Numbered from the stretch's first letter, positions 32,956-41,910 are shown. The stretch is DNA of 64,000 nt from Exiguobacterium mexicanum (GCF_005960665.1 NZ_CP040676.1:2419001-2483000); one strand, 5' to 3'. Translations and numbers: made by a program. The notes: a model not told the origin generated them from the sequence alone.

Positions 32956-34439
32956 TGAACTTTTTACAACGTCTCGGACGTTCCCTCATGTTGCCGGTTG
33001 CCGTACTTCCTGCAGCTGCCATTCTCATGGGGATCGGTTACTGGATCGACCCGGTCGGCTGGGGTTCTGAAAACATCGCCGCCGCATTCTTGATCAAAGC
33101 CGGTTCAGCGATCATCGATAACATTCCAATTCTCTTCGCAGTCGGGGTCGCCCTCGGGATGGCGAAAAACCGTGACGGCTCAGCCGCTCTAAGCGGACTT
33201 GTCGCCTTCCTCACGGTCACGACACTCTTGTCTTCGGCAACGGTCGCCTTGTTCCAAGGTGTCGACGTCGAAGCCGTCAACCCAGCGTTCGGTAAGATTG
33301 CCAACGCGTTCGTCGGTATCTTGTCGGGTATCGTCGCCGCTCAAATGTACAACCGCTTCAGTCATGTGAAGCTACCAGATGCACTCGCCTTCTTTAGTGG
33401 GAAGCGTCTCGTGCCAATCATGACGGCATTCTCGATGATTCTCGTCTCGGTCGCCCTCTACTTCGTCTGGCCGGTCGTGTACACAGGACTCGTCGGATTT
33501 GGGGAAACGATCTCTAAAATGGGTGCAATCGGGGCAGGGCTTTACGGCTTCTTCAACCGTCTGTTAATCCCCACTGGTCTTCACCACGCCTTGAACTCGG
33601 TATTCTGGTTCGATGTGGCCGGCATTAACGATATCGGTAACTTCTGGTCAGGTGAAGGTGTGAAAGGGATCACGGGTCGTTATCAAGCCGGATTCTTCCC
33701 GATTATGATGTTCGGTCTTCCGGCAGCAGCCCTCGCTATGTACCATACCGCGAAAACAAAACGGAAGAAACAAGCGGCCTCGCTCCTTCTCGCCGCAGCG
33801 TTCGCATCGTTCTTCACAGGTGTCACGGAACCGCTCGAATTCTCGTTCATGTTCCTCGCACCAGTTCTCTACCTCGTCCACGCGGTCTTGACAGGGGTTT
33901 CCCTCTTCATCGCGGCGACGTTCCAATGGACGGCCGGATTCGGCTTCAGCGCCGGTCTTGTCGACTTTGTCCTCAGCTCACGGTTACCGCTCGCGAACCA
34001 ACCGTACATGTTGCTCGTTCAAGGTCTCGTCTTCGGTGCCATCTACTACGTCATCTTCCGCTTCATGATCGTCAAACTCAACTTGGCCACACCAGGTCGT
34101 GAGTCAGACGAAGCGGTTGACGCGGTCGCAACGGAAACAGCACCTGAAGGTGAAACACGCACGGCTCCAGTCGCAGCCGGCGGACAGTACTCTGCCATGG
34201 CAGCGATGATTTACGATGGTCTCGGCGGCGATCAAAACGTCACGGGCATCGAATCGTGCGTCACGCGCCTTCGTGTCGATGTGAAAGACATGGATACGGT
34301 CGACCAAGCCCAAATCAAGAAAGCAGGCATCCCTGGTATCAAGGTTGTCAGCCCGAACCACATCCAAGTCATCGTCGGAACGAACGTCCAATTCGTCCTC
34401 GAAGAGATTGAAAAACTCCGGAGCCATCGCGCCGGGTAA
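32952..34439 (+). CDS. nagE: PTS EIICB transporter, N-acetylglucosamine/glucose family (NagE-like)
   Basis: 495 residues. The EIIC membrane domain (about 1-375) carries 'GLHHALNSVFWFDVAGINDIGNFW' and 'GVTEPLEFSFMFLAPVLY'; the first resembles GlcNAc-type (NagE/NagP) more than PtsG sequences. A Pro/Glu-rich linker leads to EIIB (about 410-490) with phospho-cysteine C436 in 'GIESCVTRLRVDV'. No EIIA domain is fused, so the EIIA at 31599 probably serves it. It overlaps the glcT stop. Substrate (GlcNAc versus glucose) is an inference. Confidence 0.88.
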   Translation: MMNFLQRLGRSLMLPVAVLPAAAILMGIGYWIDPVGWGSENIAAAFLIKAGSAIIDNIPILFAVGVALGMAKNRDGSAALSGLVAFLTVTTLLSSATVALFQGVDVEAVNPAFGKIANAFVGILSGIVAAQMYNRFSHVKLPDALAFFSGKRLVPIMTAFSMILVSVALYFVWPVVYTGLVGFGETISKMGAIGAGLYGFFNRLLIPTGLHHALNSVFWFDVAGINDIGNFWSGEGVKGITGRYQAGFFPIMMFGLPAAALAMYHTAKTKRKKQAASLLLAAAFASFFTGVTEPLEFSFMFLAPVLYLVHAVLTGVSLFIAATFQWTAGFGFSAGLVDFVLSSRLPLANQPYMLLVQGLVFGAIYYVIFRFMIVKLNLATPGRESDEAVDAVATETAPEGETRTAPVAAGGQYSAMAAMIYDGLGGDQNVTGIESCVTRLRVDVKDMDTVDQAQIKKAGIPGIKVVSPNHIQVIVGTNVQFVLEEIEKLRSHRAG

Positions 34440-34445
34440 CTGACG

Positions 34446-34475
34446 AAAGCCACCTCGCGCGCGAGGTGGCTTTTT
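34446..34475. terminator. Terminator of the PTS operon
   Basis: AAAGCCACCTCGCG/CGCGAGGTGGCTTT followed by TT; a strong 14-bp stem. Confidence 0.92.
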
Positions 34476-34499
34476 ACTGCCTTTGCTCATATGTTAAGT

Positions 34500-34598
34500 T
34501 CAGCTCTTCTTTTTGACTGACATCAACATCAGCGAAACCGTGACTGAGTAAATCAATAAGAAGATGACAATGCCTAACTCAAGTGCCGACTCAAACAT
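34500..34598 (-). CDS. 32-residue membrane peptide resembling type I toxins / holin-like toxins
   Basis: ATG at 34598 with GGAGG 7 bases upstream. The product begins MFESALELG, has one hydrophobic span ('IVIFLLIYSVTVSLMLM') and ends SVKKKS. The acidic 'F/YES' start, single span and Lys-rich tail match the pattern of TxpA/BsrG-type toxins and 'putative holin-like toxins' of Bacilli. No antisense RNA could be confirmed by eye. It lies alone between the PTS operon and htpX. Confidence 0.6.
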   Translation of the reverse strand: MFESALELGIVIFLLIYSVTVSLMLMSVKKKS

Positions 34599-34692
34599 GA
34601 AGTCCCCTCCAATCCGTCCTCTTTTTACTATCATTCCCATTCAAAATCAATACAAACTGGATATGTGAAATAGGCTGATCCGATTCACGTAC

Positions 34693-34723
34693 AAAGGCCC
34701 TCTTCCTAAAAAGAGGACCTTCG
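34693..34723 (-). terminator. Terminator of htpX-lemA
   Basis: On the minus strand AAGGTCCTCTT pairs with AAGAGGGCCTTT around TTTAGG. The T-tail is short. Confidence 0.65.
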
Positions 34724-34730
34724 TTATGCA

Positions 34731-35615
34731 CTACATACTTCTCAGTCTGGCAATCCGTTCAGACGGGTTCGGGTGCGTGGAGAACAGACCGCTCAGCTTT
34801 TTCTTGAGCGGGTCTGAAAAGTAGAGCGACGCCGAGGCACGTGAGGCTTCCTTCACCGGTGTCTGGATATTGGCGATTTTCTCGAGCGCCGATGCGAGGG
34901 CATCCGGATTACGTGTCAATTCGGCCCCGCTCGCGTCCGCCAAAAACTCACGATTCCGTGAGATGGCCAAGTTAACGAGCGTGGCAATGAGCGGTGCGAG
35001 AACCAACAACACGAGCCCGACAATCATAAAAATCGGGTTTTGGTTGTTGTCGCGGCGGCCGCCAACACTCCGGAAGAACAGCATCCGCGACCCGATATCG
35101 CTCATGATGGCGATGACCGAGACAAGGGCGAGCGTCACTGTCGCCAGTCGTACATCGTAATTTTTGATATGGGCGACTTCATGGGCGATGACACCCTCGA
35201 CTTCTTCTCGCGTCAACTGGTCGAGCAGTCCAGTTGTCACGGCGACGGCTGCCTTTTCTGGTTTCAGCCCGGTCGCGAATGCGTTCGGGGACGCATCGTT
35301 AATGATGAAGATGCGCGGCATCGGGACGCGCGCAACCATCGCCATGTTCTCGACAGTGTGCCAGAGAAACCGATGCTGGTCGACCGATGTGATCTCTTGG
35401 GCATGGTTCATTTTCATGACGATGTTCGTGCTCGACATGATGACGATGCCGATATAAAACAGCGAGAATACCGGCGTGAAGATGAGTCCCGGGAGCGGGT
35501 CGCCATAATTCAAATACGAGATGACCACCCCGACTCCTAAGACGAGCAGGACAAATCCGGCCACGATGAACACGGTCTTGATTTTATTTTTACGAATCTG
35601 TTCATATAAAATCAT
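34731..35615 (-). CDS. htpX: HtpX-like M48 membrane metalloprotease
   Basis: 294 residues from ATG 35615 (GGAG at 8 bases; GTG at 35624 is too close). Two N-terminal membrane spans, then the zinc site 'GVIAHEVAHIKNYDVRLAT' (HEVAH in place of the usual HELSH/HEISH), two more spans, and the third ligand in 'NREFLADASGAELT'. It ends in 'LFSTHPNPSERIARL', typical of HtpX. It degrades damaged membrane proteins. It lies downstream of lemA on one transcript, a common pairing. Confidence 0.93.
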   Translation of the reverse strand: MILYEQIRKNKIKTVFIVAGFVLLVLGVGVVISYLNYGDPLPGLIFTPVFSLFYIGIVIMSSTNIVMKMNHAQEITSVDQHRFLWHTVENMAMVARVPMPRIFIINDASPNAFATGLKPEKAAVAVTTGLLDQLTREEVEGVIAHEVAHIKNYDVRLATVTLALVSVIAIMSDIGSRMLFFRSVGGRRDNNQNPIFMIVGLVLLVLAPLIATLVNLAISRNREFLADASGAELTRNPDALASALEKIANIQTPVKEASRASASLYFSDPLKKKLSGLFSTHPNPSERIARLRSM

Positions 35616-35633
35616 CGTCGCCACTCCAATCCA

Positions 35634-36182
35634 TTAGAATGAGACACGCACGTTTTCACGTTCTTCTTCACGCGCTTCGAGCATGTCGCGTTTTTCGAAG
35701 TTGTGAACGGAGGCGATGATGTTCGTCGGGACCGATTCGACTTTCGTGTTATATTTCATGACCGTATTGTTATATAACTGCCGTGAATAGGCGACTTTGT
35801 TCTCCGTCTGCGTCAATTCTTCTTGGAGCATCTTAAAATTCTCGTTCGCTTTCAAATCTGGGTATGCCTCCCGGAGTGCGAACAAATTCTTCAATGCGCC
35901 GCTCAATTGATCGTTCACTTCCATCTGTTCTTGACGGCTCGTCTTCGAACCGAGTTGATTCCGTAACTCAACAACTTTTGCGAGCGTCTCTTGTTCATGC
36001 TTGGCATAGCCCTTCACCGTTTCGACCAAGTTCGGAATCAAATCGTAACGCCGTTTCAGCTGCACATCAATCTGTGCCCATGCCTCGTCGACCCAGTTCC
36101 GATACTTGACGAGTCCGTTGTACATCGAAAAATAGATGAACGCCAAGACAACGATGATACCGATTGCGATAATCCAACCCAT
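35634..36182 (-). CDS. lemA: LemA family protein
   Basis: 182 residues: one N-terminal membrane span, then 'YNGLVKYRNWVDEAWAQIDVQLKRRYDLIPNLVETVKGYAKHEQETL', the LemA signature, and long helices to 'YNTKVESVPTNIIA'. LemA proteins are coiled membrane-anchored proteins often encoded with HtpX, perhaps presenting substrates to it. GAGGTG ribosome site. It is the first gene of the htpX operon. Confidence 0.95.
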   Translation of the reverse strand: MGWIIAIGIIVVLAFIYFSMYNGLVKYRNWVDEAWAQIDVQLKRRYDLIPNLVETVKGYAKHEQETLAKVVELRNQLGSKTSRQEQMEVNDQLSGALKNLFALREAYPDLKANENFKMLQEELTQTENKVAYSRQLYNNTVMKYNTKVESVPTNIIASVHNFEKRDMLEAREEERENVRVSF

Positions 36183-36320
36183 TTCGACACCTCATTTCAT
36201 GATTTTCTCCTGTATTAATTCCCTTTTGTCGTATACCATAAGCATAACTTAGGGAATATGTAGAAAATGATTCATATATGCTGTGGGTTCTCTCACGAAT
36301 TCATACAAAGGAGTGTCATC

Positions 36321-36773
36321 ATGTCCGTTCCTACCATCGTTGTTGCCGTGAAAGCGGTGATTGTGCAAGACGACCACATGCTCATCATCAAACGAGCTGA
36401 TGATGACGAGGTCAATCCCGGCACGTGGGAACTCGTCGGAGGCAAACTCGACTTTGGCGAGTCGCTCGAACACGCTCTTGAACGGGAAGTGTTCGAAGAG
36501 GCCGGTTTGCATGTGGCGGTCCAGCAATTGTTGTACGCCACGACGTTTTTGACCGCCCCGGATCGTCAAGTCGTCATCATGACGTACTTAGCTCACCCGG
36601 TCGCGACGACCGTCACCCTCTCCGAGGAGCACAGTGATGCCAGATGGGTGACGGCTGACGAAGCGCAAACCTTATTACATCGTCCGATTCTCGACGATTT
36701 GAATTCACACGACGTATGGACCTTGCTTCAACCAAAAATGATCAACGGACAGGAGTGTAAATCATGCTTGTGA
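36321..36773 (+). CDS. Nudix hydrolase
   Basis: 150 residues from ATG 36321 (AAAGGAG ribosome site). The Nudix box 'GKLDFGESLEHALEREVFEEAGL' is complete, with the GX5EX7REUXEEXGU pattern. Substrate unknown; it hydrolyses a nucleoside diphosphate linked to another group. It overlaps the start of the M20 peptidase gene by 10 bases, so the two are co-translated. Confidence 0.9.
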   Translation: MSVPTIVVAVKAVIVQDDHMLIIKRADDDEVNPGTWELVGGKLDFGESLEHALEREVFEEAGLHVAVQQLLYATTFLTAPDRQVVIMTYLAHPVATTVTLSEEHSDARWVTADEAQTLLHRPILDDLNSHDVWTLLQPKMINGQECKSCL

Positions 36774-37948
36774 CTGACCTCGATTCACGCTTGACTGAGC
36801 TATACGACGAGATGGTGACGCTCCGCCGCCACTTCCATCAACATCCCGAACTTTCATTCGAAGAACGAGAGACACCTCAGACGATTGCAGCTTATTTGCG
36901 CGACCTCGGCCTCGATGTGCGCGAACATGTCGGTGGCAACGGTGTTGTCGCACGCATTCATGGCGGCGAAGGCCCGACCATCGCGTTTCGGGCCGACTTT
37001 GACGCCTTGCCGATCCAAGATTTAAAGGACGTCCCGTACCGCTCGAAAGTGAATGGCTCGATGCACGCTTGCGGTCATGATGCGCATACGGCGACGTTGC
37101 TCGTCCTTGCGAAAGCACTCACGGAAATCGACCTTCCGGGAGATGTCGTCCTCATTCACCAGTTCGCGGAAGAACTCGCGCCAGGTGGGGCCAAACCGAT
37201 GATCGAAGATGGATGTCTTGACGGTGTCGATTATATTTACGGCTCTCATATTTGGACCCCGCTTCCATACGGGACGATTGGTGTGAAGACGGGACCGATC
37301 ATGGCCGCGGCTGATCGCTTCGAACTGACCGTCAAAGGCAAAGGTGGTCACGGGGCCATCCCGCAACACACGGTCGATGCCGTCATGGTCGGAACGAATA
37401 TCGTCAGCCAGTTGCAACAAGTCATCAGTCGTCGCATCGATCCGCTCGAACCGGCCGTCTTAACTGTCGGCACGTTCGTTGCCGGTCAGGCGTTCAACGT
37501 CATCGCCGATGAAGCGAAGCTGTCTGGCACGGTACGGACGTTCACACCGGAGACGCAAACACGCATCATCGCCGAGATGGAGCGGACTATCGCCCATATC
37601 TGTTCGGCGAGCGAAGCGCACTACGAGCTCGATTATATCCGGGGCTACCCCGCCGTGATCAACCATCCCATCGAGACCGATCACGTCCGTCGCAGCGCCG
37701 CTCGCGTCGTTGGCACCGATGGCGTCATCGAAATGTCCCCGCTCATGGTCGGAGAAGATTTTGCCTATTATATGCAACACGTACCGGGCAGCTTCTTCTT
37801 CACCGGAGCCGGTAACCCGGAAGTCGGTGCCGTCTTCCCTCATCATCATCCCCGCTTCGATGTGGACGAACGGGCGATGCTTCATACCGCCCGCGTCCTC
37901 ATGCAGGCGGCATTCGAGACATGGAACGCGCCTAAAAAAGAAGACTGA
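36764..37948 (+). CDS. M20D family amidohydrolase
   Basis: 394 residues with the M20D layout: 'RRHFHQHPELSFEE', metal ligands in 'NGSMHACGHDAHTATLL', 'HQFAEELAPGGAKPMIEDG', 'GSHIW', and the C-terminal 'MVGEDFAYYMQHVPGSFFFTGAG' block. It should be a cytoplasmic aminoacylase or N-acetylamino-acid / N-acetyldiaminopimelate-type deacetylase; the exact substrate cannot be told. It follows the Nudix gene in an operon. Confidence 0.92.
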   Translation: MLVTDLDSRLTELYDEMVTLRRHFHQHPELSFEERETPQTIAAYLRDLGLDVREHVGGNGVVARIHGGEGPTIAFRADFDALPIQDLKDVPYRSKVNGSMHACGHDAHTATLLVLAKALTEIDLPGDVVLIHQFAEELAPGGAKPMIEDGCLDGVDYIYGSHIWTPLPYGTIGVKTGPIMAAADRFELTVKGKGGHGAIPQHTVDAVMVGTNIVSQLQQVISRRIDPLEPAVLTVGTFVAGQAFNVIADEAKLSGTVRTFTPETQTRIIAEMERTIAHICSASEAHYELDYIRGYPAVINHPIETDHVRRSAARVVGTDGVIEMSPLMVGEDFAYYMQHVPGSFFFTGAGNPEVGAVFPHHHPRFDVDERAMLHTARVLMQAAFETWNAPKKED

Positions 37949-37973
37949 CGCCGCGGCGTCAGTCTTCTTTTGT
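37934..37973. terminator. Bidirectional terminator
   Basis: AGAAGACTGACGCC/GGCGTCAGTCTTCT with A-run and T-run on either side, between convergent genes. Confidence 0.92.
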
Positions 37974-39275
37974 TTGTTCAGGCAACATCGATACGAGCAC
38001 TTGGTCAACACGTTTGCCGTCCATATCGACGACCTCGAATCGAAGACCATATGCTTCGACAACGTCTCCCCGTTTTGGGAAATCGCCGAGCGCATAAATA
38101 ACAAGTCCGGCAAGAGTATGATACGAGTTACGCCCTTCATCAAAACGATTGTCTCGAATTCCGAACGTCCGCTTCAAATCCTCAATCCCGAGCAAACCAT
38201 CGGCCAAGTACGAACCGTCTTCACGGCGCACGACTTCCGGTGTTTCTTCTTCAATCATCACTTCGCCGACGATTTCTTCTAGAATATCGAACAATGTGAC
38301 CATCCCGAGGAATCCGCCGTACTCATCGAGCACGAAGGCGATTTCGACGCCATTCTTTTGCATCATCTGCAACACTTGGCTCGCTTCTCGCTGTTTTGGG
38401 ACGATGAGTGGTTGTTTGATTCGCTTCAAAATTTGTGAGGGCTCCCGAAGCGTCGATAATGTCAAAATGTCACGGACATCGATATAACCGACGAACTCGT
38501 CGAGCGTATCGCGCCCGACCGGGAGTTTATTGTGTTTACTCTCATAAATCGATTTCTTGATATCGTCCATGTCGTCTTCAAGGTCGACCCATTCCAGCGT
38601 CGTCCGCGGTTGCATCAATTCATAAATCAGCTGGTCATGGAACGCAAACACACGCTCGACCTGCTGCACTTCTTCGTGTGCGAATGCCCCTTGCTGGGCT
38701 CCTTCGAACAAGAGTTGCTTGATTTCGAGCTCGGTCTCACCACTCGACTGCTCCGCTTTCAAGCCAAGCAATTTGAAAAGGAAGAGTGTCGACTTCGACA
38801 AAATCCAAATGAACGGTCGCATCACTTTACTAAATAAGTCGAGTGCCGGAATGATCGCCATCGTGACTTTTTCCGGAGCCACGAGCGCAATCCGTTTCGG
38901 CACGAGCTCACCGATGATGAGCGACAAATACGTAATAATCGTGACGACGACGACGTAACCGACGGTCGGTGCGTACTGGGGACTCATGCCAAGATTGGCG
39001 AACACATCGGCGAGCGGCGCCGAGAAACGCGCACCCCCGTAAGCCCCGTTGATGATCCCGATCAACGTGATTCCGACTTGGACCGTCGATAACAGGTCGG
39101 TCGGATCTTTTGAATACTTGAGTGCGATCTCGGCACTGCGTTTACCACGGCTCGCCTCGACTTCAAGTTTGGCCGGTTTGGACGAGATCAGTGCGATTTC
39201 CGTCATCGCGAAAATCCCGTTCAACACAATCAAGAATAAAACGATCAGTAAATCGATCACTATGGAAGAATCCAC
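37959..39275 (-). CDS. CNNM/CorC-type membrane protein with CBS pair (hemolysin family)
   Basis: 438 residues from a GTG at 39275 (GAGGTGAT at 7 bases; upstream GTG/ATG codons lie within the ribosome site). A DUF21 membrane domain with about four spans (1-190), a CBS pair (about 210-335: 'LEWVDLEDDMDDI', 'IDVRDILTL', 'VLDEYGGFLGMVTLFDILEEIVGE') and a C-terminal CorC_HlyC domain (about 350-430). Such proteins probably handle magnesium or cobalt efflux, gated by nucleotide binding. It is monocistronic. Confidence 0.9.
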   Translation of the reverse strand: MDSSIVIDLLIVLFLIVLNGIFAMTEIALISSKPAKLEVEASRGKRSAEIALKYSKDPTDLLSTVQVGITLIGIINGAYGGARFSAPLADVFANLGMSPQYAPTVGYVVVVTIITYLSLIIGELVPKRIALVAPEKVTMAIIPALDLFSKVMRPFIWILSKSTLFLFKLLGLKAEQSSGETELEIKQLLFEGAQQGAFAHEEVQQVERVFAFHDQLIYELMQPRTTLEWVDLEDDMDDIKKSIYESKHNKLPVGRDTLDEFVGYIDVRDILTLSTLREPSQILKRIKQPLIVPKQREASQVLQMMQKNGVEIAFVLDEYGGFLGMVTLFDILEEIVGEVMIEEETPEVVRREDGSYLADGLLGIEDLKRTFGIRDNRFDEGRNSYHTLAGLVIYALGDFPKRGDVVEAYGLRFEVVDMDGKRVDQVLVSMLPEQTKED

Positions 39276-39360
39276 TGTTTTCATCACCTCTGCGTATATT
39301 TCGTACTACAATCTCATCATATCAGAGATTTGTTATTCACCTGTACCCGTTTCACTCAAG

Positions 39361-39389
39361 AAAAAAGCCCCTTCAACATGAAGTGGCTT
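39361..39389 (-). terminator. Terminator of the DMT-Crp-DMT operon
   Basis: On the minus strand AAGCCACTTCA pairs with TGAAGGGGCTT (one mismatch), followed by TTTT. Confidence 0.8.
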
Positions 39390-39849
39390 CGGGTGCGCCT
39401 TCCTGATGCAGGGCCGCCGCTTGAGATTGTTTGAAGACGATGACGCCTAAGAGCAACACCATCAACCCGATGACCTGCCCTGGGGACAGTGACAACTGTT
39501 GCATCCCGAACGCTCCCGTTAGGTCGACGGCGAGCGCCCATATCAACTGAGATACGAGAATGATGGACACCGATAGCGTCGGTCCGAGCAATTGAATGCT
39601 TCGCATCACACAGAAGACGACACCGACCCCGAGCAACCCACCAAGCGCGTATATCGGCGAGATTTCGAATACGCCGTGAACATTACCACCGAACAAAACG
39701 AGTGGGACGAGCGATCCAAGCAAGCCGACAATGAAGACGAGCACCGTTGTCGCCCATGCCCCTAGATGGGCGTTCATTTTGGCATTGACTGCAGCTTGTA
39801 CACTAATAAATGCGCCGGCTACCGCCGAACAGATGATTCCTACTATCAT
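39373..39849 (-). CDS. DMT/DUF606 family membrane protein (downstream copy)
   Basis: 158 residues with five hydrophobic segments. 'FISVQAAVNAKMNAHLGAWATTVLVFIVGLLGSL' and 'LVSQLIWALAVDLTGAFGMQQLSLSPGQVIGLMVLLLGV' match the YdcZ/DUF606 type of half-size drug/metabolite transporters, which probably act as dimers. A homologue lies at 40544 with a Crp-type regulator in between. AAGGAGG ribosome site. Confidence 0.85.
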   Translation of the reverse strand: MIVGIICSAVAGAFISVQAAVNAKMNAHLGAWATTVLVFIVGLLGSLVPLVLFGGNVHGVFEISPIYALGGLLGVGVVFCVMRSIQLLGPTLSVSIILVSQLIWALAVDLTGAFGMQQLSLSPGQVIGLMVLLLGVIVFKQSQAAALHQEGAPEATSC

Positions 39850-39860
39850 GAGTTGCCTCC

Positions 39861-40532
39861 TTATTCGTACAACATGCCATTGGCACGTTCTTTTAATCGA
39901 GTCGCATCTAAAATCGTTACTTTTGTCCGCGTCTTTTCGACGAGCCCTTCATCCGCGAACGATTGTAACGTCCGATTCAAATGACGATAACTCGTCCCGA
40001 GCCATTCCGCCACTTCTTTTCGTTTCAACTGACTCATCTCGTCTTGGAACAAGTCGTTCCCTGATTCGCTGAGCGAGACGAGATATCCCGCCAATCGTTC
40101 TTCGAGTGTCGACATGAGATGGTTCGACGAGGCATTCGCCTCGATGAACAGTTTCTCAGATACGCCGCGCAGAAGATGCTCCGTGAACTCGATCGTTCGG
40201 TTATGCGTGCGGAGCACATCAAACGGCACGCGCAGACAGGTTACTGCCCCGACCGCCTCGACCGTGTGGAGTACGTTGCGTCCGCTGGCGTATTCGATAT
40301 CCCCAATCAATGTTGGGGCCATCTTTAAACGGAGCAAGCGCAACTTGCCTTCCTCGCTCAACGTATAGATTTTGACACGCCCTTCTAACACGACGAAGAG
40401 AGACTCGATCGGGTTATCGTTCGTGCAGAGCATCGCTCCGGACGGATACGTCACAATCGTCGATGCCTCTAATGTTTGTTCCGAGAACAGGTGGGCCCAC
40501 CCGAGTCGTTCTAGTGCTGCCTCTACTTTCAT
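39861..40532 (-). CDS. Crp/Fnr family transcriptional regulator
   Basis: 223 residues from the ATG at 40532 (AGGGGGAG ribosome site; the frame stays open farther upstream). Cyclic-nucleotide-type beta-barrel (about 15-120) and a C-terminal helix-turn-helix ('LKRKEVAEWLGTSYRHLNRTLQSFADEGLVEK'). Only one cysteine occurs near the N-terminus, so an FNR-type iron-sulfur sensor is not expected. It resembles YeiL-like regulators. It lies between two homologous transporter genes on one strand and probably controls them. Confidence 0.88.
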   Translation of the reverse strand: MKVEAALERLGWAHLFSEQTLEASTIVTYPSGAMLCTNDNPIESLFVVLEGRVKIYTLSEEGKLRLLRLKMAPTLIGDIEYASGRNVLHTVEAVGAVTCLRVPFDVLRTHNRTIEFTEHLLRGVSEKLFIEANASSNHLMSTLEERLAGYLVSLSESGNDLFQDEMSQLKRKEVAEWLGTSYRHLNRTLQSFADEGLVEKTRTKVTILDATRLKERANGMLYE

Positions 40533-40543
40533 CCGTCTCCCCC

Positions 40544-40969
40544 TTACGTGAACGTGTAAATGCCAATCCCGGCGACCATCAAGGCAAGTCCTGTGAGCTG
40601 ACCTTGGTTGAGCGGTTTCCGTTTCACACCAAACCATCCGTTCACATCAATCAAAAACGCCCCGATCAATTGGGCGACGAGCAAGACGCAGATCGCCCAA
40701 GTCACACCGAGCTGTTGAATAGCGGTCAGTTCTCCGAAAACGACAAACACCCCGAACAGACCGCCCAAGCTATAGTACCAAGGTACGTGCCGAAACGCCG
40801 TCATGTCTGCATCCCGCTTGAACGCATAAATGAGAAGAGCAAGTACAAGACCAACGAGGTGAACGACCGTGACCGACATCCAAGCACCGACCGCGTACCC
40901 GAGCTTGGCATTAAAGATCCCTTGCAATGCGATGAACGTGCCCGAAAGCACGGCAAATAACAGACCCAT
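40544..40969 (-). CDS. DMT/DUF606 family membrane protein (upstream copy)
   Basis: 141 residues, five hydrophobic segments, homologous to the product at 39373: 'FIALQGIFNAKLGYAVGAWMSVTVVHLVGLVLALL' and 'LLVAQLIGAFLIDVNGWFGVKRKPLNQGQLTGLALMVAGIG'. The pair may form a heterodimeric transporter. It is the first gene of the three-gene cluster, with AGGAGG before the ATG at 40969. Substrate unknown. Confidence 0.85.
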   Translation of the reverse strand: MGLLFAVLSGTFIALQGIFNAKLGYAVGAWMSVTVVHLVGLVLALLIYAFKRDADMTAFRHVPWYYSLGGLFGVFVVFGELTAIQQLGVTWAICVLLVAQLIGAFLIDVNGWFGVKRKPLNQGQLTGLALMVAGIGIYTFT

Positions 40970-41037
40970 CCGATTTCCTCCTATCTCCTCGTCTGACTTT
41001 ACGTGAGATGAGAAGGCTTGAAAAGGACATATGTCCG

Positions 41038-41072
41038 AAAAAAAGACAACTTAGGAGTAACCTAAGCTGTCT
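41038..41072 (-). terminator. Terminator of the DJ-1-like gene
   Basis: On the minus strand AGACAGCTTAGG pairs with CCTAAGTTGTCT (G-U tolerated), followed by six T. Confidence 0.85.
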
Positions 41073-41078
41073 GTGGGA

Positions 41079-41738
41079 TTATCCGAGCAATTTGACGATT
41101 TCTGCCCCGACTTGTTCTGAAGATTGCGGATTTTGTCCGGTAACGAGACGTTCGTCGACCGTTACGTTGACAGCCCAGTTGTCTGCGCCATCAAATTTTC
41201 CACCGCGCTCGCGCATCGCCGATTCAAGGAGGAAAGGTACCGCTGAGTCAAGCTGCATCTCGCGTTCCTCGGCATCCGTGAATCCTGTCACGCGCTTGTC
41301 TTTGACGAGCGGATCTCCGTTGCTCAAATTAACGTTGACGAGTCCAATCGGTCCATGACAGACGGCCGCGACGACGTTTCCGCCTTCATACGTATCACGG
41401 ATGACACGCTGTAACGTTTCACTGTTCGGGAAATCAACGACCGTGCCGTGTCCGCCTGGAAGGAAGACTGCGTCATACGTGTCATCGGCCACTTGATCGA
41501 GTCGCGCCGTATCTTTCAACAGGTGCTTCGTGTCCAACACCTCTTGCGGCAAATCGCCTTCTAGGCTGTTCGCATCGATTGGCACGTCTCCACCTTCGAT
41601 GCTCGCTACTGTGACTTTATAACCTTGTTTCTCGAATTGAAGATACGGTGCAGCAAACTCCTCAAGCCAAAGCCCTGTCGCGTGACCGTTCTCCAGTTGA
41701 TTCGCAGAAGTCGTGACAATCAGTACATGTTTAGACAT
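41079..41738 (-). CDS. DJ-1/PfpI superfamily protein (Hsp31-like, type 1 glutamine amidotransferase fold)
   Basis: 219 residues. The nucleophile elbow 'VAAVCHGPIGLVN' holds the reactive cysteine. 'GHATGLWLEEFAAPYLQFEKQGYKVTVAS' and 'DAVFLPGGHGTVVDF' mark the class as Hsp31/HchA-like, whose members act as chaperones, glyoxalase III or deglycases. It is monocistronic with AAGGAGG before the ATG. The methylglyoxal synthase gene at 50904 makes a detoxification link possible but unproven. Confidence 0.9.
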   Translation of the reverse strand: MSKHVLIVTTSANQLENGHATGLWLEEFAAPYLQFEKQGYKVTVASIEGGDVPIDANSLEGDLPQEVLDTKHLLKDTARLDQVADDTYDAVFLPGGHGTVVDFPNSETLQRVIRDTYEGGNVVAAVCHGPIGLVNVNLSNGDPLVKDKRVTGFTDAEEREMQLDSAVPFLLESAMRERGGKFDGADNWAVNVTVDERLVTGQNPQSSEQVGAEIVKLLG

Positions 41739-41910
41739 TGCAAATTCCTCCTTCTAAATTAAGCATACGAAAGAGTTGTTCCCGCTGTGAGTTCATTCAA
41801 ACCTTGTAACTCTTAACGCTACTCTTTTTTTGACCAGGTCCTATTTTTAGAACGGCAGAAATCCATCCACCATCTATACTGGTCTCATCAGCTGGCAGGA
41901 GGGAACGACC

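Noticed and set aside
35767-35778. TGTTATATAACT inside lemA, one mismatch from the shared operator
   Set aside because: It lies within a coding sequence with no promoter nearby, so it is probably chance.
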